A DNA stretch of 64,000 bases. Source: Microbacterium sp. SD291 (lineage in GTDB: Bacteria > Actinomycetota > Actinomycetes > Actinomycetales > Microbacteriaceae). Location: positions 62,001 through 126,000 of the forward strand of contig NZ_JADIJR010000002.1 of NCBI RefSeq assembly GCF_017355365.1, given 5' to 3'. The number at the start of each line of letters is the position of its first letter. Positions within the stretch are counted from its first letter, which is position 1. A model generated the notes under the pieces. The model was not told where the DNA came from and made no database searches. It worked only from the letters and a program-made list of their open reading frames with translations. The translations under genes were made by a program, and so were the position numbers. Below are positions 7,148-15,600 of the stretch, piece by piece.

Positions 7148-7579
7148 CTACTTGAGCTGTCCGCGGACCTCTCCACCCGGGTACGTCGGAGTGTGCACGT
7201 TGACGTACCAGCCGCGCGGGTTCTCCTGGATCCCCGCGAGGATCGCCGGATCGGTGACCGTCGCGCAGTCATCCACCTCGAAGGAGGTCGCGCCGGGAAC
7301 CGTGAGCGGGATGCGGACGGGACCGGCCGTTCCCTGCTCGCCGACGTGGATGTGCGCCGCGACAGCGGCCGTGGTCAGCCCCGTGACGTCGAGCGAGTAG
7401 CAGAACTGATCGCCCTCGATCGTGTAGCTGAACTTCCCGTGCGCGCCGCCCTCCGCCCCGGTGGTCTCCTGACCGTTGTTGACGGGGATCGCGGGGGCCG
7501 CGTTCGCGGCGCTGGCGCCGCCGCCGATGACGAGCAGCGCGAGGGCCGTTCCGGCGAAGGCGCGTGTGACGTTGTGCAT
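7148..7579 (-). CDS. Secreted CHRD-domain protein
   Basis: 143 aa. Residues 1-28 form a Sec signal peptide (hydrophobic core ALALLVIGG, cleavage near ASAANA-AP). The rest matches the CHRD beta-fold: GKFSYTIEG, HIHVGEQG, GWYVNVHTPTYPGGEVRGQL. Two cysteines after cleavage could form a disulfide. AAGGAA lies upstream of ATG 7579. About 105 bases upstream is a TGAACC-N16-CGTGAT promoter identical in layout to those of the ECF sigma locus at 12.3-13.6 kb, so this gene probably belongs to that regulon. The biochemical role of bacterial CHRD proteins is poorly known. Confidence 0.85.
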   Translation of the reverse strand: MHNVTRAFAGTALALLVIGGGASAANAAPAIPVNNGQETTGAEGGAHGKFSYTIEGDQFCYSLDVTGLTTAAVAAHIHVGEQGTAGPVRIPLTVPGATSFEVDDCATVTDPAILAGIQENPRGWYVNVHTPTYPGGEVRGQLK

Positions 7580-7684
7580 GATGATGCTCACTTCCTTGTG
7601 GTCGCGCCCACGGCGCACCGCGGGCGATTGATCCGGCACCTGCTTCGGCGAGGCGCGCGTGACGCGCAGACCCGCTCATCATGG

Positions 7685-7712
7685 ATCACGAGAACGAGGG
7701 CTCTGCGGTTCA
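7685..7712 (-). promoter_or_regulatory. ECF-type promoter of the CHRD gene
   Basis: Reading leftward, TGAACC at 7712-7707 and CGTGAT at 7690-7685 are separated by 16 bases. This repeats the spacing of the three promoters at the sigma-factor locus; the last two -10 bases differ. Confidence 0.6.
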
Positions 7713-7760
7713 GAATCCGCGCGTGCGATCGGTCCGCCCACCCAGTGACAGGATTGACCC

Positions 7761-9425
7761 ATGACCGCAACACTCGTGGCCCAGGGCCTGGCCGGAGGGT
7801 ACGGCCACCGCACCCTCTTCGATTCGCTCGATCTGACGGTCGCCCCGGGAGATGTCGTCGGGGTGGTCGGCGCGAACGGCGCGGGGAAGTCCACCCTGCT
7901 GCGGCTGCTCGCCGGTATCGACGAGCCGCAGGCGGGCAGCGTCGCCCTGGCTCCGGCCGACGCCTTCGTCGGCTGGCTGCCGCAGGAGCATGAGCGCGTC
8001 GCCGGCGAGACGGTCACCGGATACATCGCCCGCCGCACCGGGTGCGCGCAGGCGACGAGGGACATGGATGCCGCCGCCGCCGCCCTCGCCGACCCCTCGC
8101 TCGCGGCCTCCGGTGCCGAGCCGGCCGACACCTACTCGGCCGCGCTGGACCGCTGGCTGGCCAGCGGTGCCGCAGACCTCGACGAACGGGTCCCGGCCGT
8201 GCTCGCGGAACTGGGACTGGAGCTCGGAGCATCCGAGGCAGAGCAGGCGCTGATGACCTCGCTCTCCGGCGGCCAGGCGGCACGCGTCGGGCTGGCGGCC
8301 CTCCTGCTCTCTCGATTCGACATCGTGCTGCTGGACGAGCCCACCAACGATCTCGACCTCGACGGCCTGGAACGGCTCGAGTCCTTCGTTCGTGCGCTTC
8401 GCGGCGGGGTGGTGCTGGTCAGTCACGACCGCGAGTTCCTCGCGCGCTGCGTGACCCGCGTGCTCGAACTCGACCTCGCGCAGGGGTCGAACCGCGTGTT
8501 CGGCGGCGGGTACGACTCGTATCTGGAGGAGCGTGCCACCGTGCGCCGCCACCAGCGCGAGAAGTACGACGAGTACGCCGAGAAGAAGGCGGACCTCGTC
8601 GGACGCGCCAGGACCCAGCGGGAATGGTCGAGTCAGGGCGTGCGAAACGCGATGAAGAAGGCTCCGGACAACGACAAGATCAGGCGCAGGGCCTCGACCG
8701 AGTCCAGCGAGAAGCAGGCGCAGAAGGTGCGTCAGATGGAAAGCCGCATCGCGCGGCTCGAAGAGGTCGAGGAGCCGCGCAAGGAGTGGCAGCTCGAGTT
8801 CACCATCGCCGCAGCTCCCCGCTCGAGCTCGGTCGTCTCGACGCTCGGCTCCGCGGTCTTCCGGCAGGGGGCGTTCGCCCTCGGCCCGGTCTCGCTGCAG
8901 GTGAACGCGGGGGAGCGCATCGGCATCACCGGCCCCAACGGCGCAGGCAAGTCGACGCTGCTGCGTGCGCTGCTCGGACAGCAGCGTCCCGATGAGGGCA
9001 CCGCGAGCCTCGGCGCGAGCGTGCGCATCGGCGAGATCGACCAGGCCCGCTCGCTGCTGGTCGGGACGCAGCCCCTCGCCGCCGCCTTCGAGGCACTGGT
9101 CCCCGAGATGGCGACCGGCGAGGTCCGCACGCTGCTGGCGAAGTTCGGGCTCAGGGCCGACCATGTGAACCGCCCGGTCGGCGAGCTGTCACCGGGGGAG
9201 CGAACGCGCGCAGGTCTCGCCCTTCTCCAGGCACGCGGCACCAATCTGCTCGTGCTCGACGAGCCGACGAACCACCTCGACCTCGCCGCGATCGAGCAGC
9301 TCGAGCAGGCACTCGAGTCCTATGAGGGGACGCTGCTGCTGGTCACGCACGACCGGCGGATGCTGGCGACGGTGCAGACCGACCGGCGATGGCGGGTCGA
9401 GGCCGGGCGGGTCTCCGAGCTCTGA
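7761..9425 (+). CDS. ABC-F family ATPase (ribosome-associated)
   Basis: 554 aa, two ABC domains and no membrane segments. Domain 1 has Walker A GANGAGKST at 37-45, LSGGQ and LLDEPTNDLDL; domain 2 has GPNGAGKST near 393, LSPGERTR and LVLDEPTNHLDL. A charged linker of about 70 residues (270-340) joins them, as in ABC-F proteins that act in the ribosomal E site. Family members serve translation rescue or antibiotic protection; which applies here cannot be read. CAGGAT sits six bases before the ATG. Confidence 0.9.
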   Translation: MTATLVAQGLAGGYGHRTLFDSLDLTVAPGDVVGVVGANGAGKSTLLRLLAGIDEPQAGSVALAPADAFVGWLPQEHERVAGETVTGYIARRTGCAQATRDMDAAAAALADPSLAASGAEPADTYSAALDRWLASGAADLDERVPAVLAELGLELGASEAEQALMTSLSGGQAARVGLAALLLSRFDIVLLDEPTNDLDLDGLERLESFVRALRGGVVLVSHDREFLARCVTRVLELDLAQGSNRVFGGGYDSYLEERATVRRHQREKYDEYAEKKADLVGRARTQREWSSQGVRNAMKKAPDNDKIRRRASTESSEKQAQKVRQMESRIARLEEVEEPRKEWQLEFTIAAAPRSSSVVSTLGSAVFRQGAFALGPVSLQVNAGERIGITGPNGAGKSTLLRALLGQQRPDEGTASLGASVRIGEIDQARSLLVGTQPLAAAFEALVPEMATGEVRTLLAKFGLRADHVNRPVGELSPGERTRAGLALLQARGTNLLVLDEPTNHLDLAAIEQLEQALESYEGTLLLVTHDRRMLATVQTDRRWRVEAGRVSEL

Positions 9426-9516
9426 CGAGCGCCGTGCCGGCGCGTGCCCTCGTAATGCCCGCGGGGAGACCCCACCTGATCGGTAGAGTCGGAACCAGGG
9501 ATGAGACGAGGGTGCC

Positions 9517-11115
9517 GTGGAAGTCATCGCGCTGACTCTGGTCGTCGCCGCGGTGTTCGGCACGGTCGCCCATCTGCTGCGCGTTCCGGCGCTCGTGGGC
9601 TTCCTCGCCGCCGGGTTCGTGCTGGGCGCGATGCACGTCGAGCCGTTCACCGGCATCGAGCGGATCGCCGAGATCGGCGTGACCCTGCTGCTGTTCACGA
9701 TCGGGCTGAAGTTCGACGTCCGTGCGCTGCTGCGCCCCGAGGCGTATGGCACGACGACCGTGCACATGGTGCTCAGCGTGCTCGTCGGCGCGGGAGCGGT
9801 GGGGCTCGCGAGCGTGATCGGGCTCACCGGGGTCGACGGCTGGCGCACGCTCGCGCTGGTCGGATTCGCCCTGTCCTTCTCGTCGACGGTGCTCTGCGTG
9901 AAGGTGCTCGAAGACCGCTCGGACGACGGGTCGCTCTACGGGCAGACGGCGATCGCGATCCTCGTGCTCCAGGACGTCGCGGCAGTGACGTTCATCACGG
10001 TCAACGCCGACGAGCCGCCGAGCCCCTGGGCCTTCGCCCTCGTGCTGCTCCTCCCGGCGGCCTGGATGCTGCGCAGGCTCCTGGCGGTCATCGGCCACGG
10101 TGAGCTGCTCGTGCTCTTCGGCGTGGCGATGGCGCTCGGTCCCGGCTACTTCGCGTTCGAGGCCGTCGGGATCAAGGGCGACCTCGGTGCCCTGGTGATG
10201 GGTCTGCTGTTCGCCACGCACCCGCGCGCGATCGAGATGTCGAAGGCGCTGTTCAGCGTCAAGGAGCTGTTCCTGATCGGCTTCTTCCTGCTGATCGGGA
10301 TGGGCGCCCGCCCCACCTGGGCGGATGCCGGGCTCGCTCTCCTGCTCTGCGTCGTCCTGCTGCCGCTGACCTTCATCGGCTTCGTCTGGCTCGGCCGGCT
10401 CTTCGGGCTCCGCAACCGCACCGCGATCAGGACCGGCCTGGTGCTCAGCAACTTCTCCGAGTTCTCGATCATCGTCGCGGCGTTCGGTGTGGCCGCCGGG
10501 CTGCTGACGGACCGCTGGCTGACCGTCATCGCGATCGCCGTCGCGCTGAGCATGGTGGTCTCGTCGATCGCCAACGCGCACGGGCTGCGGCTGATCACCG
10601 CGCTCACCTGGCTGCCCGCCCAGCAGATCTCGAAGCTGCGACCGGCCGATCGGCCGATCGACACCAGCGGATCCGACGTCGTCGTACTCGGCATGGGGCG
10701 CGTCGGGCGCGCGGCGTACGAGCGGCTCGCGGAGGAGGGCGGACTGCGCGTCCTCGGCATAGACAACGACCACGCGGTGATCGCCAGGCTCGAGGCCGAC
10801 GGCCTCAACGTGCTGGAGGGCGACGCCACCGACCTCGAGTTCTGGAGCCGGCTCGTCAGCGGCGGGTTCGTGAAGACCGTGGTCCTGGCGATGGCGTTCC
10901 ACGGCTCCAACTCGTTCGCTCTCGACCGGCTCCACGAGGCCGGTTTCGACGGTCGCGTCGTCGCCGTGGCGCAGCATCCGGACCAGGTGGAGCACCTGGC
11001 GACCAACGGCGTCGACGGCGTCCTCAACATCTACGCCGGAGCCGGGCACACGCTGGCCGGACTCGCCCTGGAGCCTCAGGACGAGGACCCGCCCTCGCCG
11101 ACGACGGCCGGATAG
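9517..11115 (+). CDS. CPA2 cation:proton antiporter with TrkA-N (RCK) domain
   Basis: 532 aa. Residues 1-385 are hydrophobic with about 12-13 membrane segments typical of KefB/RosB-like exchangers, including FALSFSSTVLCVKVLE. Residues 385-520 form a cytosolic nucleotide-binding RCK domain starting DVVVLGMGRVGRAAYE. It likely exchanges K+ or Na+ for H+ under ligand control. GTG start with GAGGG upstream; TAGAGT at 9485-9490 is a possible -10. The DUF1345 gene starts nine bases after the stop. Confidence 0.88.
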   Translation: MEVIALTLVVAAVFGTVAHLLRVPALVGFLAAGFVLGAMHVEPFTGIERIAEIGVTLLLFTIGLKFDVRALLRPEAYGTTTVHMVLSVLVGAGAVGLASVIGLTGVDGWRTLALVGFALSFSSTVLCVKVLEDRSDDGSLYGQTAIAILVLQDVAAVTFITVNADEPPSPWAFALVLLLPAAWMLRRLLAVIGHGELLVLFGVAMALGPGYFAFEAVGIKGDLGALVMGLLFATHPRAIEMSKALFSVKELFLIGFFLLIGMGARPTWADAGLALLLCVVLLPLTFIGFVWLGRLFGLRNRTAIRTGLVLSNFSEFSIIVAAFGVAAGLLTDRWLTVIAIAVALSMVVSSIANAHGLRLITALTWLPAQQISKLRPADRPIDTSGSDVVVLGMGRVGRAAYERLAEEGGLRVLGIDNDHAVIARLEADGLNVLEGDATDLEFWSRLVSGGFVKTVVLAMAFHGSNSFALDRLHEAGFDGRVVAVAQHPDQVEHLATNGVDGVLNIYAGAGHTLAGLALEPQDEDPPSPTTAG

Positions 11116-11123
11116 CATCAGGC

Positions 11124-11762
11124 ATGAGCATCTCCGCGCACACGATCGTGCGACTGCGCGCGATCCTGTCGGTCGTCGCCGGCGCAGCCGTCGGATGGCT
11201 CACCCTGACCGTCTTCGGATTCGCCGCCGGAGTCCTCGCCGCCTGGGGCGCATTCGCCCTCGTCAACGTGGTGTGGGTGCTCCTGCTCGTCTGGCCGATG
11301 GATGCCGCGGCCACACGTGCGCACGCGATGCTGGAGGCACCGGGGCGACGCGTGGCGCGACTGATCTCGATCGCCGGGAGCCTGGTGAGTCTCGGGGCGG
11401 TGCTCGTCGTGATCACCGAGGCGCGCCAGGCCCCCGGCCTCGACGAGTACGTGCTCGCCGGGATCGCGGTGGTCAGCGTCGCCGCGTCCTGGACGCTGAT
11501 CCAGATCGACTACGTCCTGCGCTACGCGCGGATGTACTACACGGATCCGGTCGGGGGGATCCTGTTCAACCAGCAGGAGGATCCCGAGTACACCGACTTC
11601 GTCTACTTCTCGCTGGGGCTCGGGATGACGTATCAGGTCGCCGACACGAACGTGACCCGCAACGAGTTCCGGAGGGTCGTGATCGCGCAGACGGTTCTCG
11701 CGTACCTCTTCGGCACGGTGATCCTCGCGACCATCATCAATCTGGTCGCGGGTCTCGGCTGA
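11124..11762 (+). CDS. DUF1345 membrane protein
   Basis: 212 aa with about five membrane segments and the DUF1345 signature (YARMYYTDPVGGILF, DFVYFSLGLGMTYQVADTNV). TAGCAT lies five bases before the ATG, so it may be transcribed separately from the antiporter despite the short gap. Function unknown. Convergent with the DUF2231 gene. Confidence 0.85.
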   Translation: MSISAHTIVRLRAILSVVAGAAVGWLTLTVFGFAAGVLAAWGAFALVNVVWVLLLVWPMDAAATRAHAMLEAPGRRVARLISIAGSLVSLGAVLVVITEARQAPGLDEYVLAGIAVVSVAASWTLIQIDYVLRYARMYYTDPVGGILFNQQEDPEYTDFVYFSLGLGMTYQVADTNVTRNEFRRVVIAQTVLAYLFGTVILATIINLVAGLG

Positions 11763-11772
11763 CACTCACGGG

Positions 11773-12273
11773 TCAGCCCCACACGGCCCGCGCCCCGGAC
11801 TCGCCGATGAGCACCACCATGATCGTGCTCCCGGCCGCGACGACGAGCGACAGCACCGCGAACACGGCCGCCGCGATGCGATCCGCCCGAGCCGGCGGCC
11901 CCTGAACCGCCGTGCCCTCCGCGGTCCGGGCCTGCGCAGGCCGCGCTCCGAATCGGTACCAGCTCCATTGCGCCGCCGCGACCAGGAACAGCGAGATCGT
12001 CCAGGGCGGCAGCATCCGTCCCAGCGCCTCATGCTGCAGGACCTGCGGGATCGGCCCCACCTCCTCCATCAGCGACTCGCCGGCCAGGATCGTCACCGGC
12101 ACGAGCGCCGCGACGATGAGCGCCGCCACCGGCGTCACGATCCCGAGCCGCCGGCGGACCGGAGGGAACAGCGCGCCGAGCACGAGCGCGAGGGCGGTCA
12201 GCGGGATCAGCACCACCACGGCGTGCACGATGAGCGGGTGGAGGGGGAGCCCGGCGATCTCGAACAGGTCCAT
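11773..12273 (-). CDS. DUF2231 membrane protein, ECF regulon member
   Basis: 166 aa, four hydrophobic segments; HPLIVHAVVVLIPL near residue 12 is the DUF2231 hallmark, with a conserved His pair inside the membrane region. Homologues are uncharacterised and sometimes linked to haem or redox proteins. A TGAACC-N16-CGTGTC promoter lies immediately upstream, its -10 ending six bases before the ATG, so the mRNA is probably leaderless. That promoter is back-to-back with the sigma factor's own promoter. Confidence 0.85.
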   Translation of the reverse strand: MDLFEIAGLPLHPLIVHAVVVLIPLTALALVLGALFPPVRRRLGIVTPVAALIVAALVPVTILAGESLMEEVGPIPQVLQHEALGRMLPPWTISLFLVAAAQWSWYRFGARPAQARTAEGTAVQGPPARADRIAAAVFAVLSLVVAAGSTIMVVLIGESGARAVWG

Positions 12274-12279
12274 ACTCGT

Positions 12280-12307
12280 GACACGAGACGACGCCGTCCG
12301 CGGTTCA
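12280..12307 (-). promoter_or_regulatory. ECF-type promoter of DUF2231 gene
   Basis: TGAACC (12307-12302), 16-base spacer, CGTGTC (12285-12280), then six bases to ATG 12273. Its -35 forms the palindrome GGTTCAGATGAACC with the -35 of the divergent sigma-factor promoter. Confidence 0.7.
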
Positions 12308-12309
12308 GA

Positions 12310-12337
12310 TGAACCCTGCGCGCTTCGATCTCGTGTC
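12310..12337 (+). promoter_or_regulatory. Autoregulatory ECF promoter of sigma factor gene
   Basis: TGAACC (12310-12315), 16-base spacer, CGTGTC (12332-12337). It matches what I recall of the mycobacterial SigL consensus (TGAACC-N16/17-CGTgt). The start codon follows 18 bases later. Confidence 0.7.
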
Positions 12338-12355
12338 CCTGCAGGGAGGTGGCGG

Positions 12356-12862
12356 ATGCCGAGCGACGACGCGGCGCGACTGGGTGCGCTCTACGACGCC
12401 CACGCGACGCCGATCTGGCGCTACGTGGTGCACCTCACCGGGGACCACGCGGCGGCGGACGACGTCGTGCAGGAGACGCTGCTGCGCGCCTGGCGCACTC
12501 CGCACATCCTCGCCGAGGATCCGGAGTCGACGCGGTCGTGGATGTACACGGTCGCGAGGCACCTGGTCGTCGACGAGGCGCGAAGCGCGCGGCGCCGACG
12601 CGAGATACCCGTGGAGGAGCCGCCGGAGTCCGCGGTGCGCGACGCCACCGATGCGATCTTCGACGCCATGCTCATCGAGGAGGCGCTCGCCGGCCTCTCG
12701 GATGCGCACAGGGACGTCGTGGTGCGCGCGTACTACGGCGGGCTCACCGTGGCCGAGATCGCCGACGAGCTGACCGTCCCTGAGGGCACCGTGAAGTCGA
12801 GGCTGCACTACGGGCTGCGGGCGCTGCGCCTCGGCCTCCAGGAGAAGGGAGTGACGCGATGA
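12356..12862 (+). CDS. ECF RNA polymerase sigma factor (SigL-like)
   Basis: 168 aa. Region 2 (about 10-75) contains YVVHLTGDHAAADDVVQETLLRAW-type sequence and region 4 (about 110-160) ends in TVAEIADELTVPEGTVKSR. ATG 12356 has GGGAGG upstream; the longer open frame from 11912 is spurious. ATGA overlap couples it to a zinc anti-sigma gene. The same promoter motif precedes this gene, DUF2231, the lipoprotein at 13637 and the CHRD gene at 7148, implying autoregulation and a cell-envelope regulon. The family is firm; SigL orthology rests on the promoter consensus. Confidence 0.9.
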   Translation: MPSDDAARLGALYDAHATPIWRYVVHLTGDHAAADDVVQETLLRAWRTPHILAEDPESTRSWMYTVARHLVVDEARSARRRREIPVEEPPESAVRDATDAIFDAMLIEEALAGLSDAHRDVVVRAYYGGLTVAEIADELTVPEGTVKSRLHYGLRALRLGLQEKGVTR

Positions 12863-13572
12863 CCGCCGATCACCTGCGTTTCACCGACTGGGACGCCGCG
12901 TACCTCCTCGGCGCGCTCAGCCCCGCCGATCGCGCGCTCTACGAGTCGCATGTCGCCGAGTGCGAGCGCTGCCGCACGGCGATCGCCGAGCTCGCGCCGA
13001 CGCTCGGCCTGCTGGCACGAGTCGATCAGGGCCGGGGCCGCACGCTGCTGCACTCCGCAGATGACGCGCAGGACGACGGGCCGGACGGCGGGCACCGAGC
13101 GCGGGTGATCTCACTGGGCGCCGCGCGCGCCAGGGCGCAGCGTCGTCGCCGACGGGTCGCGTCGGTCGCCGCGGCGGCCGCGATCGTGATCGCCGCCGTG
13201 GCGATCCCCGTCACGGCCTCCCTGCTCCGCCCGTCGCCGGAGACCGTGGCGCTCGAGCAGGTCGCGGACCTTCCGCTGTCGGCATCCGTCGAGCTCACCG
13301 ACGTCGCATGGGGAACGCGGATCGAGATGTCCTGCGAGTACGGTGAGATCGCGGATGCCCCGGCCGAAGGCTGGGCGTACGCGCTCGTCGTGATCGGCGA
13401 CGACGGCGCCGAGAGCGTGCTGTCGACCTGGCGCGCGCACCCGGGCTCCACGGCGAAGGTGAGTGCGGGCACCGCGCTCGCCGCCGCCGACATCGACTCG
13501 CTGGAGATCCGCGCGGTCCTGTCCGGCGATGTCCTGATGAGGGCGGACGGGGGAGCCCTCGGCGGCGATTGA
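12859..13572 (+). CDS. Zinc-binding anti-sigma factor, single membrane segment
   Basis: 237 aa. The N-terminal ZAS domain has H31-x3-C35-x2-C38 (HVAECERC), which binds zinc in redox-responsive anti-sigma factors. A basic stretch and one membrane helix (about 98-122) lead to an extracytoplasmic RskA-like C-terminal domain. It should hold the partner sigma factor inactive at the membrane. The start overlaps the sigma stop (ATGA). The lipoprotein promoter begins inside its last two codons. Confidence 0.88.
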   Translation: MTADHLRFTDWDAAYLLGALSPADRALYESHVAECERCRTAIAELAPTLGLLARVDQGRGRTLLHSADDAQDDGPDGGHRARVISLGAARARAQRRRRRVASVAAAAAIVIAAVAIPVTASLLRPSPETVALEQVADLPLSASVELTDVAWGTRIEMSCEYGEIADAPAEGWAYALVVIGDDGAESVLSTWRAHPGSTAKVSAGTALAAADIDSLEIRAVLSGDVLMRADGGALGGD

Positions 13573-13597
13573 ACGCGGCGCGCGCTCCTCTCGTGTC
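13570..13597 (+). promoter_or_regulatory. ECF-type promoter of COG4315 lipoprotein gene
   Basis: TGAACG (13570-13575), 16-base spacer, CGTGTC (13592-13597). The -35 overlaps the anti-sigma stop codon, giving the lipoprotein its own sigma-dependent start. Confidence 0.65.
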
Positions 13598-13636
13598 CCC
13601 GATGACCGACTCGCGGTCACGCACAGGAGGTTCGAC

Positions 13637-14155
13637 ATGTTCGCCAAGGTCAGGAAACCCGCAATCGCCGCAGCCCTTCTCCTCACGCTCGCCATGGCGG
13701 GCTGCTCCTCGGCCGGCGGCACCGATCCCGGCTCCGGCGACCCCTACGGCGCGCCGTCCGCCGAGACCGCACCGTCCGAGGAGGCGCCCCCGGCCGCCGG
13801 GGAGGCCGAGCTGACGGTGGCGGATACCTCCCTCGGGGAGATCACCGTCGACGGCGAGGGCATGACGGTGTACATGTTCGACGACGACACCCAGGGAGCC
13901 GGCGCGAGCGCATGCGAGGGGCAGTGCCTGACGAACTGGCCGCCGGTGACGACCGAGAGCGCGGCGCCCGCGGTGGAGGGCGTGACCGGCGAGGTCGGCA
14001 CGATCACCGCCGCGGACGGTTCGAAGCAGGTCACTCTCGACGGCTGGCCGCTCTACTACTTCGCCGGCGACCAGGCTGCCGGCGATGTCAACGGCCAGGG
14101 CGTGGGCGGCGTCTGGTGGGTGCTCTCTCCTGCGGGCGAGCGGATGGCCGAATAG
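13637..14155 (+). CDS. COG4315-type secreted lipoprotein
   Basis: 172 aa. Lipobox LAMAGC places the lipidated Cys at 23. A Pro/Glu/Ser-rich spacer (25-55) precedes two modules carrying the Yx(F/W/Y)xxD-type motif: VYMFDDD and LYYFAGD, with CEGQC between them. Family function is unknown, but the motif and surface location suggest an envelope role. AGGAGG lies upstream. It carries its own ECF promoter and is the nearest downstream target of the sigma/anti-sigma pair. Confidence 0.88.
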   Translation: MFAKVRKPAIAAALLLTLAMAGCSSAGGTDPGSGDPYGAPSAETAPSEEAPPAAGEAELTVADTSLGEITVDGEGMTVYMFDDDTQGAGASACEGQCLTNWPPVTTESAAPAVEGVTGEVGTITAADGSKQVTLDGWPLYYFAGDQAAGDVNGQGVGGVWWVLSPAGERMAE

Positions 14156-14173
14156 ACCGGCGCGAGGAAACGG

Positions 14174-14207
14174 CGGATGCCGCGGCTCGACCGAGCCGCG
14201 GCATCCG
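14174..14207. terminator. Strong bidirectional hairpin terminator
   Basis: CGGATGCCGCGGCTCG (14174-14189) and its exact complement (14192-14207) form a 16-bp stem with a two-base centre between the convergent lipoprotein and HesB-like genes. Confidence 0.7.
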
Positions 14208-14217
14208 GAATCCTGCG

Positions 14218-14517
14218 TCAGGCGACCTGCGGGAGCACCGCGAACGACACGGCGCCCTGGTCGTCCACTCCGGCATCCAGGACCTTGTCGTCGAGGGCGA
14301 TCGCGGCTGCCTCCTCGAGGAAGACGCGCGCTCCGGCAAGCTCCAGAACCTGGTCCTGGGGCTCCGGATGCTCGGCCACGAGCACCGAGAAGCGGGATGC
14401 GCCATCCGGCTCCTCGGCGGCGGCCGTGTGGATGCGCAGACCGGCGTCGACGGCGTCGCTCTGGCGATTGACCAGTGTCGTCACGATGGCGGTGGCGTTG
14501 TCGGTGAGGGTGAGCAC
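14218..14517 (-). CDS. HesB/IscA-like A-type fold protein without cysteines
   Basis: 99 aa from GTG 14517, preceded by AAGGAG at six bases. It has the HesB/IscA pattern (LTLTDNATAIVTTLV start, ARVFLEEAAAIALDDKVLDAG core), but all three cysteines that bind Fe-S in A-type carriers are missing; the protein contains no Cys at all. It therefore cannot be a standard cluster carrier. The open frame upstream of the GTG lacks a ribosome site. Confidence 0.75.
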   Translation of the reverse strand: MLTLTDNATAIVTTLVNRQSDAVDAGLRIHTAAAEEPDGASRFSVLVAEHPEPQDQVLELAGARVFLEEAAAIALDDKVLDAGVDDQGAVSFAVLPQVA

Positions 14518-14779
14518 GGGCTCTCCTTCCGGTTGGGGCATGCCGCGGTCGCGACATGTCCGGGCCACGATTCCGCAGATGCGGAGGCGCCTCAACCCCC
14601 ACGCGCCGATTCGGAGGGTTCTCCCACCGAGGCCCGCATCGACCTGTCAAGCACCTCCGGGGCGCAGGGGCGCGGAGCGTACCGTCGAGGCAGCGACGGA
14701 GAGGAGCGACAGCGATGGCGGAGTCAGCCTGCCGGCGGTCGAGGGTCCTCCGGCGCGCGTGCGGTCAGCGGTGCGCCGC

Positions 14780-15304
14780 TCAGTCGCCGTCCCGCCGGCG
14801 CAGGGTGCGGCGGATGATCCACGGCAGCGTCACCCACAGCCCGACGACCAGCGCGATCGCCGAGACGAGCGCCACGAGGCCCGCAGTGCGGTTCACGGTG
14901 AAGTCGACGATGAGGGTCGTCACCCCGATCGTCAGCGCCGCGATCACGACGAGATCGATCTTCACGATCCGAGCGGCGACCCGCACCAGCTCGGGCTTGC
15001 GGCGCGTCCCGAACAGCATCCGATGCATGCCCACCGGTGTCAGCGCGAGGACCGTCGCGAGCGCGGCGAGAGCGACGAGGACGACGTACGCGTTGCGCTG
15101 CAGCGCGTCCATGTCGGTGAACCGCGGCTGGAAGGCGACCGCCAGCAGGAACCCGGTGAGGATCTGCGTGCCGGTCTGGGTCACCCGCAGCTCCTGCAGG
15201 AGTTCGTCCCAGTTGCGGTCCGCGCGCTCATTCGGCGTCTCGTCCCGCCCGTCGGCGCGATCATCGTGTTCTCTCACCTCGGCCGGCCCGTCCTGGGATC
15301 TCAT
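14780..15304 (-). CDS. DUF6328-like membrane protein
   Basis: 174 aa. An acidic soluble N-terminus is followed by DELLQELRVTQTGTQILTGFLLAVAF and three further membrane segments, the pattern of DUF6328 proteins; the C-terminus is basic (RRTLRRRDGD). ATG 15304 is chosen because upstream codons overlap the divergent small gene. Function unknown. Confidence 0.75.
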   Translation of the reverse strand: MRSQDGPAEVREHDDRADGRDETPNERADRNWDELLQELRVTQTGTQILTGFLLAVAFQPRFTDMDALQRNAYVVLVALAALATVLALTPVGMHRMLFGTRRKPELVRVAARIVKIDLVVIAALTIGVTTLIVDFTVNRTAGLVALVSAIALVVGLWVTLPWIIRRTLRRRDGD

Positions 15305-15373
15305 GACCTCAGTCTCGTGCGGATCGTCAAGGCCTGTCCAGGCCGTTGCGGGAACCAGACGAAAGGAGTCATC

Positions 15374-15577
15374 ATGACCATCCCCCCGATCCACGAATGG
15401 TGGCCGCACCTCTCCATCGAGGCGCGGCACGAGGTGCTCGGCAGCGGCACGTCGCTGCTGGGCGAGCGGGCGCGCGAGGAGATCCGCGAGATCACCGGTG
15501 CCGTCGTCGGCAGAGCCGAGGAGCTCACCGATCGCGATCTCGACTACGCCCGCACGCAGATGGAGTCGGTCGACTGA
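15374..15577 (+). CDS. 67-aa conserved-looking hypothetical protein
   Basis: Strong AAAGGAG nine bases before ATG. Soluble and helical, starting MTIPPIHEWWPHLS, with an acidic/basic mix (ERAREEIREITG). No family recognised, though good coding statistics and a clear ribosome site make it likely real. Divergent from the DUF6328-like gene; convergent with the acyltransferase. Confidence 0.7.
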   Translation: MTIPPIHEWWPHLSIEARHEVLGSGTSLLGERAREEIREITGAVVGRAEELTDRDLDYARTQMESVD

Positions 15578-15582
15578 CGGGA

Positions 15583-15600
15583 ACCTCCGGCGCCGGAGGT
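15583..15600. terminator. 18-bp perfect palindrome between convergent genes
   Basis: ACCTCCGGCGCCGGAGGT spans the gap between the 67-aa gene and the acyltransferase stop, and would fold on both transcripts. Confidence 0.5.

Noticed and set aside
12275..12287. CTCGTG-A-CACGAG palindrome considered as a repressor operator
   Set aside because: Its right half is the -10 box of the DUF2231 ECF promoter with exact regulon spacing, which explains it more simply.
11912..12355. Upstream extension of the ECF sigma gene
   Set aside because: The extension is antisense to DUF2231 and crosses two promoters; ATG 12356 has a clear ribosome site and the expected sigma N-terminus.
14715..15377. ATG at 14715 with a good GAGAGGAG upstream
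   Set aside because: The frame encodes an Arg-rich sequence running antisense through the DUF6328-like gene; possibly a decayed gene start, but no product can be supported.
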